A DNA stretch of 33,976 bases from Chara braunii (GCA_003427395.1 BFEA01000178.1:1170022-1203997); one strand, 5' to 3'. Shown: positions 10,323 through 21,322, numbered from the stretch's first letter. The notes: generated by a model from the sequence alone, not told the origin. Made by a program: numbers and translations.

Positions 10323-12169
10323 GACCCCATAGGACCCTGTCAAGCATAGCAAATCACCTTTCACCCACCCTTCCCCCAGATGCTACCCCTTCTTGTTCAC
10401 AGTCTGCGTTCAGGCAACCAACAAAACTGAAACTGAGATTGCACAAACGTTCCTTTACTTGGTCTGGCTTATGTCCTGAAAGTCAAACTGAAGTTAAAGT
10501 AGGGATACATGCAGTATCCTCAATCAAAACACACCAGGGTCAATACAGATAGGGGCTATAATCTGGGTTTATAGAGGGAGAGCGATGGTTACCTTTCAGT
10601 TCCCTGATCCACAACTCCTCCTGAGTTCCGGCAGAGCTCCCGCAATTGGTGGGATGACTCCCCACAGAGTCTTGCTGCGGTCCTACGGGTTGCAATCCCG
10701 CCTGACGCCTTCCTCTCAAACTACAAACTAGATTTAGAGTAAAGGAGGCAGAAGGAGATAAGTTTGAGACTCTCAGATCCCAGTAGGGTGCTCTGAGACT
10801 CACGCGAGAGGGCCTTGGTTCCTTGACTCGCCTGAGGGCCCCGCAATAGTGGCTAAAACACGCAACAGCTTAGTCAACTCTAAATAGAACTGCCGAAGAC
10901 AACCCCTCCCGACGATCCTCCAAGTCGCAGCGGTGCCCCCCCCCCTTTCACAAGGCCTCAAGCTTGTCACTCCCTCCTTTTGCAGCGTCGCCAGTTCTGA
11001 TCAATCCGCCGCTATGTACCCCTTTGATTGTTGTGTCCGGCAGTTTGCCCAGTCACTATCTAGCGAAAGCCCTGCAATGACCACCCGTCCGCAAGCTAAC
11101 TAATGCAAGAGGAGGTACGACCAGCAACAAGCTGCAACAGTAGCAACCAATCAACAATGCACCGCATAAACACAACGTGTTGGTGCTGTAGGTGATGACA
11201 ACCCCACGCCTTGGCCGGCATCCAGTCCTTCCTGTCACCTAGCTCGGCAGGGTGGACAACATACCGATCAACAACCTAGCCTTATCGCTGCTTTATTCAG
11301 CAGCGGATAGCGCGGCCAGTCAAGAAAGGGTGAGTCGACAGGTCCGCAACTAGCGCGTCAGTCACGCACCCCCACACCTCTTAGCCAAGCTTCTGCCTTC
11401 ACCGGTCAAGCTCCCAAGCTCCTTGGTCTTTCCCTACTGCTACGTCCCCACCTGGCCATCGCAGACTCGGCTCTTAGTTCGTTCAGCACCCGCAGCTCCT
11501 GAGATAAGTGCACCCTCTCCCTCTTCTCAGCGCACTTGGCCGGGTAAGTATCCCCCGCGGTTCATTCCTCGCTAGCTCGGTCGACAGACTGCGCAGTATG
11601 GCGGCCAACCGGTAACTCCCCCTTCTCGGGGTTGTCCCTTCGCTACTTCAAACGATGGCCTGAGCAGTACCCTGGCCAGCAGGTAAGCCTTCAACCCGCT
11701 GCCTACCCTTTTACTACCCCCACCTGCAACTACTTCAATCAACACGTGACCGGTTGCAGCGTTCCACGTTAGTTTGCCTCCTTACGGCTTGCTCGCTATG
11801 AGTACCCTTACTCTCTCTCCTCTCTCTTATGCTCAGTCGTCGCTCGTAGCTTATTGCTTCGCTCAGAAGCATACGAACGTACTTAGCAACCAACATGGCC
11901 AGGTCCCAACAGGCCAGAGAATCAGAGCCGCGGCAACGAACCCATGGCTGGACGCGACTGGTGATCGGCAGCGAGCATGCTGCTGTACGGCTACCGAAAA
12001 CGTCCGGATGATAACAACCACCTAACGACCGACAATGACTCTAAATTAAACGAAAAAAACGAATGAATCTGCCCCTAAAACACGGGAAGATACATCGTCC
12101 GCTCTAGTCTAGCTCTCGGGCGCAGCTAGCAGTGTCGACTCGAGCCAATCCACTAATCTGCAAGCAAAA

Positions 12170-12775
12170 CTGATACTGCCATTAGACTCGCAGCGCCCAA
12201 AAACCACTGTCTACTTCCCTCTCCCATTCAGTTCCATCGAGATTCGAATGAAATCTCGATCCTTTCTTCCCACTTCATTCCCCTTCCTACCCTGACTCCG
12301 CGCAGCAGTCCTTGTTACTAGCTTCTTACCTACTAACCTTTAGCCAAAACAAACGTTCCCTGTAGATTCGCCCCATCCTTAAACCTTTACTTTCAGTCTT
12401 TCCCCGCTCAATTCTATCAAGAATCGAGTGGTATCTCCATTCTTCTACCCCGCTAGTCTTCCCTCCGCCGTAGCCAGCGGAGCCCTTCCTCTTACTAACT
12501 CCTATTCTACTAACCTATCCTCACAACTAACACCACCATCAGACTCGCAATACCTTAAAACCTTCAAAACGAAACTTCCTTCGCCCGATTTTGTCAAAAA
12601 ACGGGTGAGATATAGCTTTTTTCCGTTTTTCCCTCTTTTCATTTGTTTTCGAATGCACCGAGCGCGAATCCGCACCTAGGTTCATTCGAATTTCTTCCCT
12701 CCACTGCTGCTCTTGCCGACACCACCCCGCATCGTTTTTTCTACTAACCTCCATTTCTACTGACCTTCCACCGAA
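12170..12775 (+). repeat. Diverged CT-rich repeats with CTACTAACCT motifs
   Basis: Two loosely similar blocks start near CATTAGACTCGCA (about 12,178) and CATCAGACTCGCA (about 12,536). TTCTACTAACCT-like motifs occur near 12,330, 12,505 and 12,740. Copies are too diverged for exact boundaries. The CT-rich strand with CTAAC-type branch-point-like strings is not linked to any gene. Confidence 0.3.
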
Positions 12776-13698
12776 GTTGATCTCAAAATCGGGGTCGCCC
12801 GCCCCAAAAACCCTGGGTTAGTACTTTCTCCGGACCGTTTTCAGTAAGAAATGGCTAAACTGCACACTTTTACCTCCGCCATAGCCACGACGCACTTTTA
12901 CCTAGCTGCGGTGGCACCCCACCAGCGGCTCTTCAAATTTTTAGCAATCAGGCCCGGTGCCGCGCCTCAAGCCAAAACGGGCCCGCAAATAAGTAGAAGT
13001 ACAATAACATATACAAAAAAAAAAAAATCATGAACAAGGGCCAGAACTGCCGGTACCCTACCGGTCCCGTGGATTGGGTCCTTTGCCGCGCCGACTAACA
13101 AAACCAAGCGGGGATAGCCCCGTCGGGCCCTCAACCCCCTCGGTTTTCCCCATGTCACTCTGCCGCTGCCGCGCCGACGCCCACCGACTCGATCCCTGAA
13201 CCACCGTAGCAATAGTTCAACACCATAACCTATGGGGCTAAGCCCAAGCCTGAGATAAATAGGCGTGGACTCCAATATGAAGTGGTACCGCCCAGTGCCT
13301 AGGCCTGGGAAGTACAACCTACGCCCCTTTCCTGTCTACCACCAGCGCACCGTCGCTAGGCACTCACGCCGGCTTGCCCGGACCGCACCGTGGCTGCCCC
13401 GCGCGCCACCCTATACGCCCTATTTACCGCAAAAGGTCGCACCGTCGATGTCGATGCCGTCGTCCTCGCACGCGCGTTCGCCCCGGTCGAACGTACCAAT
13501 CAAAGGAAGATATCCTTACTTCCTGCCTACTCAAAAATAAATGGGTATAAATAATATCATTAAACAAAATGACCGACGTCCATGCCGGCTTTATGATCAA
13601 CAACACAAAAGAATCACGCGCGCCCCAAATCCGCGCGCCCACGCACTCTCTATTATAGTCAACCATCCAGTCAACGTAGGTCACAGACGCAACCGCGC

Positions 13699-14063
13699 TG
13701 TCGAGCGCATCGGTCCGCCACCGCACGAGGGCAGCGAGGGACCCTTCCGGCCGCGTCACGCAGGAGTTGATTTAAATCCTTCGTCCCAGATAATACATGT
13801 GGAGCTTCCTTAAGCCGCTCCGACCGATTGCGCCAGCCATACCTCTCGCGAGCCCCTACGGCAGGATAGGGCCTACGCGAGGCACGACTTACCTACATCT
13901 TACGGGAGCTGTCACCTCCCTTCGGTGGGCGTATCCCCGTCGAGCATAGGTGGACCAGCCGAGGGCGTTTCTTGTTCGTTGTAGCATAGGGGGTACGCGC
14001 GGTAATACGCCTCTATCGGACCCGCACGCGTATCGGCATCTTGGGGGGGCTGAGGTCCCAAGC
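13699..14063 (+). repeat. Direct repeat copy 2, possible LTR
   Basis: Second copy of the repeat at 7,732-8,127, about 365 bases, same orientation, diverged by scattered substitutions and lacking the 40-base segment of copy 1. It ends around CTGAGGTCCCAAGC. The palindrome-bearing repeats begin immediately to its right. Confidence 0.6.
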
Positions 14064-14420
14064 CCGGATATATTATTGTGTGTACTATTTTGAAACGAAT
14101 TTATGACACAGTGTATAGTCTGGTGTAGTACTCCAGATCCGGATACATCCGAACAAGGAGTAAAATCAGCTTTGAGGCGAGGAGCACAGTCAGTACATAT
14201 ATTTGCTGCGCTCCTTTCGTGGTTCGGATGTGTCCAGATGTGGAACACCACAGCAGAGTATACACTGTGTTATACGCCTCTGAGTCAATACATATATCTG
14301 CTACCACTGTGCTATATGTACTGCTGCCACAGTACATATATCTCCTGTGTCCAGATGTGGAACACCAGAACAGAGTAATATATTACACTGTGTTATAGTT
14401 TCACTTGGAATTGAGCATCC
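14064..14420 (+). repeat. AT-rich short repeats with the first palindromes
   Basis: A segment CCAGATGTGGAACACC...CAGAGTA...ACACTGTGTTATA occurs near 14,232-14,275 and again near 14,350-14,398. Strings of ACATATAT occur near 14,196, 14,290 and 14,335. The palindrome CGGAT-AC-ATCCG is at 14,140-14,151 and a decayed copy is at 14,225-14,236. Confidence 0.55.
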
Positions 14421-14564
14421 TACTCATCCGAATCAGAACGGTATAATGACACAAACTCGAGTTTGTGAGTAAAACGAGTTGTGACTCTTCACAGACTTAG
14501 AGGAGTAGGATGACCGGTATTTAGAAGTGTGAGGACCAAAATGAATGTGAGTGTTGCACCGATG

Positions 14565-15145
14565 ATCGTGTACATGTGTAGAGCGAGAGAGATAGAAAGA
14601 GAGAGAGAGAAAGAGCGAGAGAGATAGAAAGAGCGAGCGAGAAAGAGACAGAAAGAGCGAGAGACAGAGAGTCTTAGCGAGACTGTACTTAATTTTTAGG
14701 AGACGCAGGGTCGAGCACACGCGTAGACCATCAACCTCGTTTTTGAAAGCATTTCAGACAATCGTTGTAAGAGAGAAGCAAGGTAATGTGGATTTCCAAG
14801 ATAAATGAAGCTCTGATGTATCCGAGATCACAGGAGATAGACAGACAGAGGAAGTCCGCAAGAAATGGTCGTGTACATTTGAAGAGCGAGAGATATAGAA
14901 AGAGAGAGAGAGACAGAAAGAGCGAGAGACAGCGTGTCTCAGAGAGACTGTACTTAATTTTCTCGAGATGCCGCACGGACGACGCAGGGTCGAGCACACG
15001 CAGAGATCATCAGCCTCGCTTTTAAAAGCATTTCAGACGATCGTTGCAGAAGAGCAGCAAGGCAATGTGATTTTCGCAGATAAGCGAAGTTCGGATATAT
15101 CCGAGATCACAGGAGATTGACAGAGAGGAAGCCCACAAGAAATGA
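14565..15145 (+). repeat. Tandem repeat, two units of about 280-300 bp
   Basis: Unit A runs from about 14,565 to 14,868 and unit B from about 14,869 to 15,145. Each has a GA-rich start, then GACTGTACTTAATTTT (14,681 and 14,946), a GACGCAGGGTCGAGCACACGC block, AGCATTTCAGAC, a version of the CGGAT-NN-ATCCG palindrome (14,813 and 15,092) and GAGATCACAGGAGAT. A third, more diverged piece with palindrome and ACAGGGGAGAG lies near 15,680-15,735. Confidence 0.75.
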
Positions 15146-15311
15146 CATATTAGCACGCCAGAGGGCTGAGAGATGGAGAAGACAAGCACCGTATAGTCAC
15201 CGACAACATTTCGTGTTACGGACGTATCCGAAGTGTCGAACTAGTATAGACCCTTCAGTTTGAAGCTTCCCCTGTGCTTTTTGGGACACATTTCAATAAG
15301 TATTTTTTGCG

Positions 15312-15316
<5 letters not shown>

Positions 15317-15376
<60 letters not shown>
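15317..15376 (+). repeat. (GA)n microsatellite
   Basis: A perfect dinucleotide run of about 30 units, purines on the plus strand. Confidence 0.95.
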
Positions 15377-15380
<4 letters not shown>

Positions 15381-15770
15381 TTGTACCATCATCCACCACA
15401 TTTCTGATCCATCCGGAGTGTCTCGGCTGTGAGTCGCTTCGCTACGATCTAGACAGAGCTGACAAAGATAAAAAGAGCGCGCCAGAGAGATGGAGAGGGA
15501 GACAGAGACAGAGACAGGGACATAGACAGAGACACAGAGAGAGACATAGAGAGTGTGGATGATCGCACTGAATTCTCTTTTCATGTCGACGTGGCACAGG
15601 AGACGCATGTTCGAGAAACACACGAAAACCACAAGTGTAGTTGTACAAGAGTTGCTAGGTTTTCGTTAGGCGAGAGTAAGCCAAGTTCAGATGCATCCGA
15701 GATGACAGGGGAGAGGGAGTCTGAAGTAAACAGCACATGAGCGCACTAGAAACAGTTGTGGGTGTGTGTG

Positions 15771-15773
<3 letters not shown>

Positions 15774-15850
<77 letters not shown>

Positions 15851-15886
15851 NNNNNNNNNNNNNNNNNNNNNNNNNNNNNNNNNNNN

Positions 15887-15959
<73 letters not shown>
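15774..15959 (+). repeat. (GA)n microsatellite interrupted by a scaffold gap
   Basis: GA repeats run up to 15,850, then 36 N (15,851-15,886), then GA repeats to about 15,959. The true array length is unknown because the gap sits inside the repeat. Confidence 0.95.
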
Positions 15960-15961
<2 letters not shown>

Positions 15962-16855
15962 GATTCTTGAACTCGTTTTTCGGAAATTGAGGCGTTCACC
16001 AATCATACACTGGTTATTTGTTAATGAGTGCCAGCTCAATTCAGTTTGTGTCACTTTGTAGTATCAATCGGCTTCGCCTTGTGATTTATCCTTCCGTCAC
16101 CACATCCAATTTTGTCCAATCATGCAAATGATGCAATTGTATTTTCAGCCGCGCCACCTTAATTCAAATCTCGTCACATTCGAGCAGCTATTGGCGTCGC
16201 CTTTTTGGGTTTTCCCTCTCGGCACATTCAAATTTTTCATTGTATTGGGTAATGCATAGGAACCGAATGTATGAATGCTCGTGCAGAAGGGGAGCTTTGC
16301 CGGGCCAAAGAATTGACAGCATTCAATGTCGGAATCACAAAGCACACAGTGCGGAGGGCTAGACGGGCCATCAAATGTATAAAGAAGCCCAGGTGTTGTA
16401 TTTTTTTCTCTGTGACGCCTCACAACATTCAAAGTGAAAATGCATAGATGAGTGTAGACGACGGGGGAGGTTCGAGAGAGAGGCAGAAAAGCATAGAGTC
16501 AGTTCGAGTCCAGATGCATCCGAGTATGAGGGCAGAACATCACACCACACAAGGCACAAAATGACGAAAGCGAGATATTCAATGACGAAACAGGCGCCCC
16601 AACAACGGGAACGTTCGTGATAATTGAAATTCAATGAGAAAGAACAATATTGTCGACGACAAACACGCCGGGGACATGACAAGCTCACCCGGAGATATCC
16701 TGGCAGTGACAGCCAGTTCTGCTCTGAACCAAACCGAGAACACCCATCAGTCCCTCACGGAAAAAATGAAAAGGAACAAATTTCGTCCGGAGAAGAACGA
16801 AATGTTCTTCTACGTCAACCCTTCTACACTACATGATCAACAAAGAGATAGACGC

Positions 16856-17539
16856 TTACCTACCAACATCGTAAATCGCCAAAGCTAGTCTAGCTCTGAT
16901 AGAGGAGATGTGTCTATGGGAGAAACCAAAAGGTGGACGTAAACCTCTCGCCAAACAGGAAGCGAACATCAACATGAACACCCCACAACTAGCCCCGTCG
17001 TGCTGCCGAGGGACACCTTTCACACTGACCTCGCGAGCGAAGTGGTCGAAAGTGCGACCATCACCGGCGGCACCTGCCACCGTGTTCAAAAATTTAACAT
17101 TCTATCCAGAAGTGCGGAGTAGAAGGAATTTTTGGATGACGAACACGAGAAAAAATCATAGATTTTCAAAACACGTCTAGAGAAGTCAATGGCCAAAAGG
17201 CTCCAGTGTTCGCCGTCCTTGTGCACTGGTGCCAAGACGAGGTCATGAGATAGGAGGTCGACATCTTTAGCCCATTTGAGAACAGTTGTCGGACCTCGCA
17301 GAAGCAGTTAAAGGTGTATGTCTTCATGGTAGCGGCAGTCCGGCCGCAGTCGTCCAGTAGCATCGCCATGTAGAAATTGACAACCTCATCGTTGAGCTCC
17401 CTAGATCTATCCATGAGTGCGACGATGTCCTTGATGGATACGTGTAAACTGTGCGACGGCAAACGTGCGACAATGATAGTGAGCGGCAACCGGGAGCAGA
17501 TAACGTCTTCAAGGACCGCTCTTCCATCTCGAGGAAACC
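16856..17539 (-). pseudogene. ULP1/SENP-type cysteine protease domain (C48), two frameshifts
   Basis: C48 proteases cut SUMO or related tags from proteins. The entry motif RELNDEVVNFYMAML is at 17,399-17,355. After a frame change near 17,290-17,310 come TTVLKWAKDVDLL and LAPVHKDGEHWSLLAID, with catalytic His at 17,208-17,206, and then Asp (KIYDFF) at 17,157-17,155, exactly 17 residues after His as in yeast Ulp1. A second single-base loss at about 17,087-17,097 leads to VPRQHDGASCGVFML, with oxyanion Gln at 17,005-17,003 and catalytic Cys at 16,987-16,985, six residues apart as in the family. All four key residues are kept, so decay is recent or the frameshifts are assembly errors. The frame ends with TAA at 16,858-16,856, next to a donor-like GTAAGC, so a further exon is possible. 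Confidence 0.85.
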
Positions 17540-17679
17540 CTATTCAACAAACACCCGCAGCACACAACAAGCACAAAGGACGGGGCACTATGAGAAAATG
17601 CCGTCCTAGCGGCCATGGTCCGAGGAACCGCTACTCTGTGCTTTCTACACACAGTTGATTCTACTTCTGGACCTTCTAC
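17540..17679 (-). other. Intron 3, about 140 nt, less certain
   Basis: The likely donor GTAGAA at 17,679 and acceptor TAG ending at 17,540 match in phase 1 and join exon 3 to the protease exon. The donor is weak, and the duplicated copy at 17,648 would give another phase. Confidence 0.4.
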
Positions 17680-17961
17680 ACACAGTTGATTCTAAACTAG
17701 CACTGTCCTTTATATCCCTGCAAACCTCGAGAAGGAATTCCTTGCAGTCTTTTTCGACAACACCCGCTGCCTCTGCAACGAGTCTTGTGCGGGAGCCCAA
17801 TACGGGCACGACTACCCTTCTGGGAGGGCCTCGAGGCTTAGTGTCCCCAGGAAACGCATTAGTGACATTGCGACGACCAGTGTCTCCCGCAACTAGGACT
17901 GACAACCTGGCGAGGGCGGGCGGCTCCTGCGACATGGGTGTTTGTCCACGAGTTCGTCGAC
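17680..17961 (-). CDS. Exon 3: linker before the protease domain
   Basis: The block reads RRTRGQTPMSQEPPALARL, then a Pro/Arg-rich stretch and a helical end (VVEKDCKEFLLEVCRDI). It follows the phase-1 join of intron 2. Its end is set by a GTAGAA donor inside a 31-base tandem duplication (17,643 and 17,674), which copies the donor site. No domain was recognised. Confidence 0.5.
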
Positions 17962-18167
17962 CTGTATAAGAAATAGCCACCCAGAGAGTTCAGCAGGAGA
18001 TCAACAACACAAGTTCGCAAGAGCAACCAAGCAAACAACACCTCACGAAGCACATCGGCACAATCCAGTTGGCGGCCGCCTATACACCTCCCCGAAATCG
18101 ACGAAGCAAACAACACTTCACGAATGGGCTAACGAGCGGAAAGAAAGCAGAGAAAGTCAGTGCTTAC
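17962..18167 (-). other. Intron 2, 206 nt, GT-AG, with an internal direct repeat
   Basis: The donor is GTAAGC at 18,167. The acceptor ends at 17,962 after a pyrimidine-rich TATTTCTTATACAG. Splicing in phase 1 makes a Gly codon and opens the next coding block. Inside it a 21-base segment (AAGCAAACAACAC-TCACGAA) occurs twice, at 18,029 and 18,104. Confidence 0.75.
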
Positions 18168-21150
18168 CAGGCCTAGCTACCACTTCACTAGAGCCCACGG
18201 ACGGCAGTCCCAGCACGATTGGCACCCATGCACGCGTCGACACGGCGACGACGTGCTCCAAACCCACAGGGAAACTTGACAGGCTCGAGATGTCGGCATC
18301 GATGACTGTAGACGGTATATTCGTCTCCGGACAAAGAGCGTCGACGTCCACAACATCGACAGGTTGTGTCTTCTCCATTGTCACTGTGTCGTATTGTGTT
18401 GGACTCAATATCCCATGGATGTCCAACAACACCTCTACCCCCCTTAACTTCTTATCCCCGTACGCTGTGTCTTTGTCGTCGTCACTCAAATAGAGAAATC
18501 TATCTCCAACAGCGTCAGAGGCCTTCTTCAGAACGTCCTCACCCATTGCCTCGTTGTGAAGGGCGGAGTACAAGGGATCGTCGTATCCCGGCTGAACTGG
18601 TAGCTCCATCCCGACGTCGCTATCTGTCGGATCAAATTGGTCGTCGGCGGAATCGTCCTTGTCCAAAGTCGTCAGTAGTCGACAACCCTCAACGCCTGCC
18701 AGTTGAAGTCCTTCGTCCGTGTGCCTAAGATGAATCCGAATCACGGTCGTCTCCAAAGATGCATCAGGGAGGGACATGTTCACAGGGCCCTGGTTCGGAT
18801 TCATCCGAGCCCCCGCAGTTTCCAATCATGCCGACATGACCGCTTTCACCGGGGAGTCGCTTACGACTGCTAACTCGGCTCCGAGTGTGTTAGGCTCGAC
18901 ATTGGAACAGGTTGCCAACTCACCCTCAGTCGGACAGTCCGCCTGCAGCTCCTTGTGGGCTTCCACGCACAGCATTACTGCATCTTGACACCGATCGTCT
19001 GTCATGGCAGACACGACTTCCTGGTTCAGATGAATCCGAATTTCGTCGCCAAGGTTTTCGAAAACCCAGACCACCCGTTTGAGTTCTGTAAATAGTTGTG
19101 CTCCCTCGATGGCACGGCCTTCGCGGTTCGGATTAATCCGAACTTCCTTTTGAGGCGAAACGGAACACGGTTCCAGCTTGTCGCTGCCGCACCCGTGGTA
19201 TGTTGTCGTCTCGCTTCCCGAAAGGCACTGAGTTCCGGACAACGACGTCGTCTCCGAGGTTCCGATTGATCCGAGACAATCCGCCAACCGTTTTTGGAGT
19301 TGAGCGAAGCATGTTCCATGCTTTGCGACACCCGCCCCGCCAACCGCATCGACAAACTGTGTTTCGCTGGTGGAGCTAATCACAGGGTCCTGCTCGCCAG
19401 GCCGCGTAATACACCCAGGCCTCAAGTCGTTCCCCGTCTCCATTGAGGTGCTGCCTGTTACCGCCAGAACCCCATCTTCCTCGTCGCGGTCGACATCGTA
19501 CCCCTGCCCGTCTCCTCTGTGATGCTTCGTCTTCTCTCCGCTGTGAGGCTTTTTCTTCTCCCGGCTGCCCTTCTTCCCCTCTCCGCCGCCTGCGTGCCCC
19601 GGAGACCCCTGTTTCGTCGAACGCTGTTCACTTCCACCTCCGGTACCTCGTTGCCCGCCGCCTTCACCATCCCCGTCGCCGTCCTTTCCGCGAGACTTGC
19701 GCTTCACAACTCCTGCCGGTGGGGTGACCTCAGGCAACTCCCAACTCACTTGCTTAATTGACGGGCTTGACGGAAGGGTGTATAACGCGGAGGACACTTC
19801 TTGCCATTTATTTGACTGCAATAACTCGAACAGCGTGTCGCCGTATTCGCGAAGAGCAGGGTCGTCCTTACTTCGTCGATTGACCTCACTTAATCTCTCC
19901 AATACCGCATCGTAGGCGCGAGATTCGAATGTCTCGAGGTCCCAACGATCGTCATATATCCACCCTCCACTTACGTCCCTCACAGCCACTGCCCATTCGC
20001 CGTCGAGAAGGACTGGCTGGAAATGGTATGGGTGCCACACGATATCATGGCCCCAATCTTCGGTTGTGGAGAAGGTGTGTTTGTCGCTCATGTGGAAGGG
20101 AGTCGCAGGAGCCTTGAGATGCGGATGGTCCGGAGGAACTGGACGGCCGGGTCGAAGACGTTCGGGCTGCGGCGTGAGACGAATAGGCTCCCCCTGCGAA
20201 CCCCTCAGACGGGACAACCCATCCCTCTTGACAGGCGCTGAGGAGGACAAGGGCGTGGGACCGCCCGAGGTAGGTGTAGCGAGAGGTGTCCCCGGTTTGC
20301 ATACTGATGGCGACTCAGAAACTTGGGCGTTGAAGATGACCAATTGCCCGTCCAAATCGAAGAGGTCGTCCTCAACGCTCTCCTCCTGCTCAGTCTCGAT
20401 ATTGAAGTCGTCCTCCTCACCGAATGCCATCTTGTACTTATCCAAAGTGAAGTTGGCCGGATCGACAACATCCTCGTTAAAAAAGACATATTCCAGCCTC
20501 TTAATGAAGCTCACAGCGCCGGCCCGACTCGCTCCATGGTAGCCCTGGAGGACCGCAATAGCGACTTTCTTCCGCACCACGTACTGCGGGCCAAATCTCA
20601 ACCTTGGTTGTTCACCGTAAAGGAAGGAGTAGACCTGGCGCCTTTTCTTCGGAGTCAACTTGAAGAACATGTCCTTGTTCGGGTCATAAACAGGCTCGAC
20701 GACGACATGGTGGAAATCGCATGGGTAAGCCTTGGACAACACTTCATGGGTGACATACTGCATGGTGTATTCGAGCTGCGTTGTGTCCCCATCCACGGCC
20801 AAGACGTCCCTTCCCTGCTGAAGCAGACTCCACACCACCTGCGCGTGCGGCTTGCCCAAGAACAGCACGGCATCCGCCACACCATAGAAGAAAAGAAGTT
20901 GATTGCACAACTGATTCGGATTCCGCTCGCCGTCCTTGTACAGAGCCCCCCTCTGGGTGAGGTTTCCGATGTCCGCGAAAGTCAAGGACTTGAAAGATTT
21001 CTCCTCCACATCCGTGGGTGTCACTTTTTGTTTCCTCCGGAGAGCGCAGCGTCGTCTTCAACAACAGCTCCCTCGTACACCGGGTGAGTCAGTAGCCGAG
21101 GAACCTCGCCTTTAAAAAGGATGTGCATCACATCCGGCTCCTCCCAGACG
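18168..21150 (-). CDS. Exon 2: large middle region, weak methyltransferase-like segment, basic low-complexity tail
   Basis: It starts VWEEPDVMHILFKGEVPRLL. A single-base loss in the A5 run (plus-strand T 21,025-21,029) shifts to the 732-codon frame ending at 18,826. In that frame, at about residues 45-90, a beta strand-helix-strand pattern (DAVLFLGKPHAQVVWSLLQQ then GRDVLAVDGD) resembles motif I and the acidic strand-2 end of class I SAM methyltransferases, without the usual glycine triad. An acidic stretch (EEDDFNIETEQEESVEDDLFD), a Trp-rich WGHDIVWHPYHFQPVLLDGEW region and a Gly/Lys-rich basic tail follow. TGA at 18,828-18,826 interrupts, then 220 more in-frame codons lead to the donor at 18,167. 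Four palindromes lie in this exon in one codon phase. Confidence 0.5.
18727..19273. promoter_or_regulatory. Palindrome cluster inside exon 2
   Basis: Copies of CGGAT-NN-ATCCG start at 18,727 (two mismatches), 18,796 (exact), 19,027 (one mismatch), 19,129 (exact) and 19,262 (one mismatch). The first four are separated by 69, 231 and 102 bases, all multiples of three. They encode Arg-(Ile/Met)-(His/Asn)-(Leu/Pro) repeats in the same phase. Confidence 0.6.
18790..18849 (-). other. Possible 60-nt intron that would remove the in-frame TGA
   Basis: GTGAAA at 18,849 could be a donor and CAG ending at 18,790 an acceptor, both in phase 0. Removing the 60 bases deletes the TGA at 18,828-18,826 and one palindrome copy (18,796-18,807). 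It is much shorter than the other introns here, so a plain nonsense mutation is about as likely. Confidence 0.3.
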
Positions 21151-21322
21151 CTGTTTCCGAACTAATGCGTCTTCTTCGATGCCGTCTTCCGAACCTAATT
21201 CCCCGTGGAGCATCAGGTAGCCCCAAGCGCAGACAAACATGTCATGAAGGAGAGGGTCCACAGGCAGGGGACGAATACCACCAATGTCCAGTAGTCCTAA
21301 CAAACGAAGCCCAGCAACTCAC
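21151..21322 (-). other. Intron 1, 172 nt, GT-AG
   Basis: The donor is GTGAGT at 21,322-21,317 and the acceptor is CAG ending at 21,151. Splicing joins GA to C to give an Asp codon and restores a strongly protein-like frame (VWEEPDVMHILFKGEV). Unspliced, both frames hit stops. The phase match and canonical ends support a real intron. A 63-codon open frame inside it is a by-product. Confidence 0.7.

Larger units (their letters stand above)
8128..13698. mobile_element. Non-coding interior between the direct repeats (possible large non-autonomous LTR element)
   Basis: This 5.6-kb stretch contains no open frame over about 95 codons and none that resembles a protein. It holds several short repeat families, listed separately, and a plus-strand TATAAATATATA string near 8,810. 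If the flanking repeats are LTRs, this would be a large non-coding (LARD-like) element. Otherwise it is simply repeat-rich intergenic DNA. Confidence 0.35.
14140..16522. promoter_or_regulatory. Left cluster of the CGGAT-NN-ATCCG palindrome
   Basis: Exact copies start at 14,140 and 15,092. One-mismatch copies start at 14,813, 15,219, 15,404, 15,688 and 16,511, and a decayed copy starts at 14,225. The cluster lies downstream (3') of the ULP1-type gene. Spacing is irregular and flanks differ, except within the tandem units. Function unknown; a transposase or regulator binding site is the simplest inference. Confidence 0.7.

Noticed and set aside
12967-13317. A 116-codon minus-strand frame near 13 kb
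   Set aside because: It begins in an odd GC-rich stretch and ends in a hydrophobic run made by a poly-A tract; no family features.
15655-16061. Long open frames on both strands across the GA tract and N gap
   Set aside because: They encode only Arg-Glu or Ser-Leu repeats and run through N; they are products of the microsatellite.
17942-18493. A 183-codon plus-strand frame
   Set aside because: It covers intron 2 and the antisense of exon 2, and is Ser/Thr-rich without motifs.
21112-21303. A 63-codon minus-strand frame between the two large exons
   Set aside because: It lies within a GT-AG intron whose removal restores the frame exactly, so it is most likely intronic.
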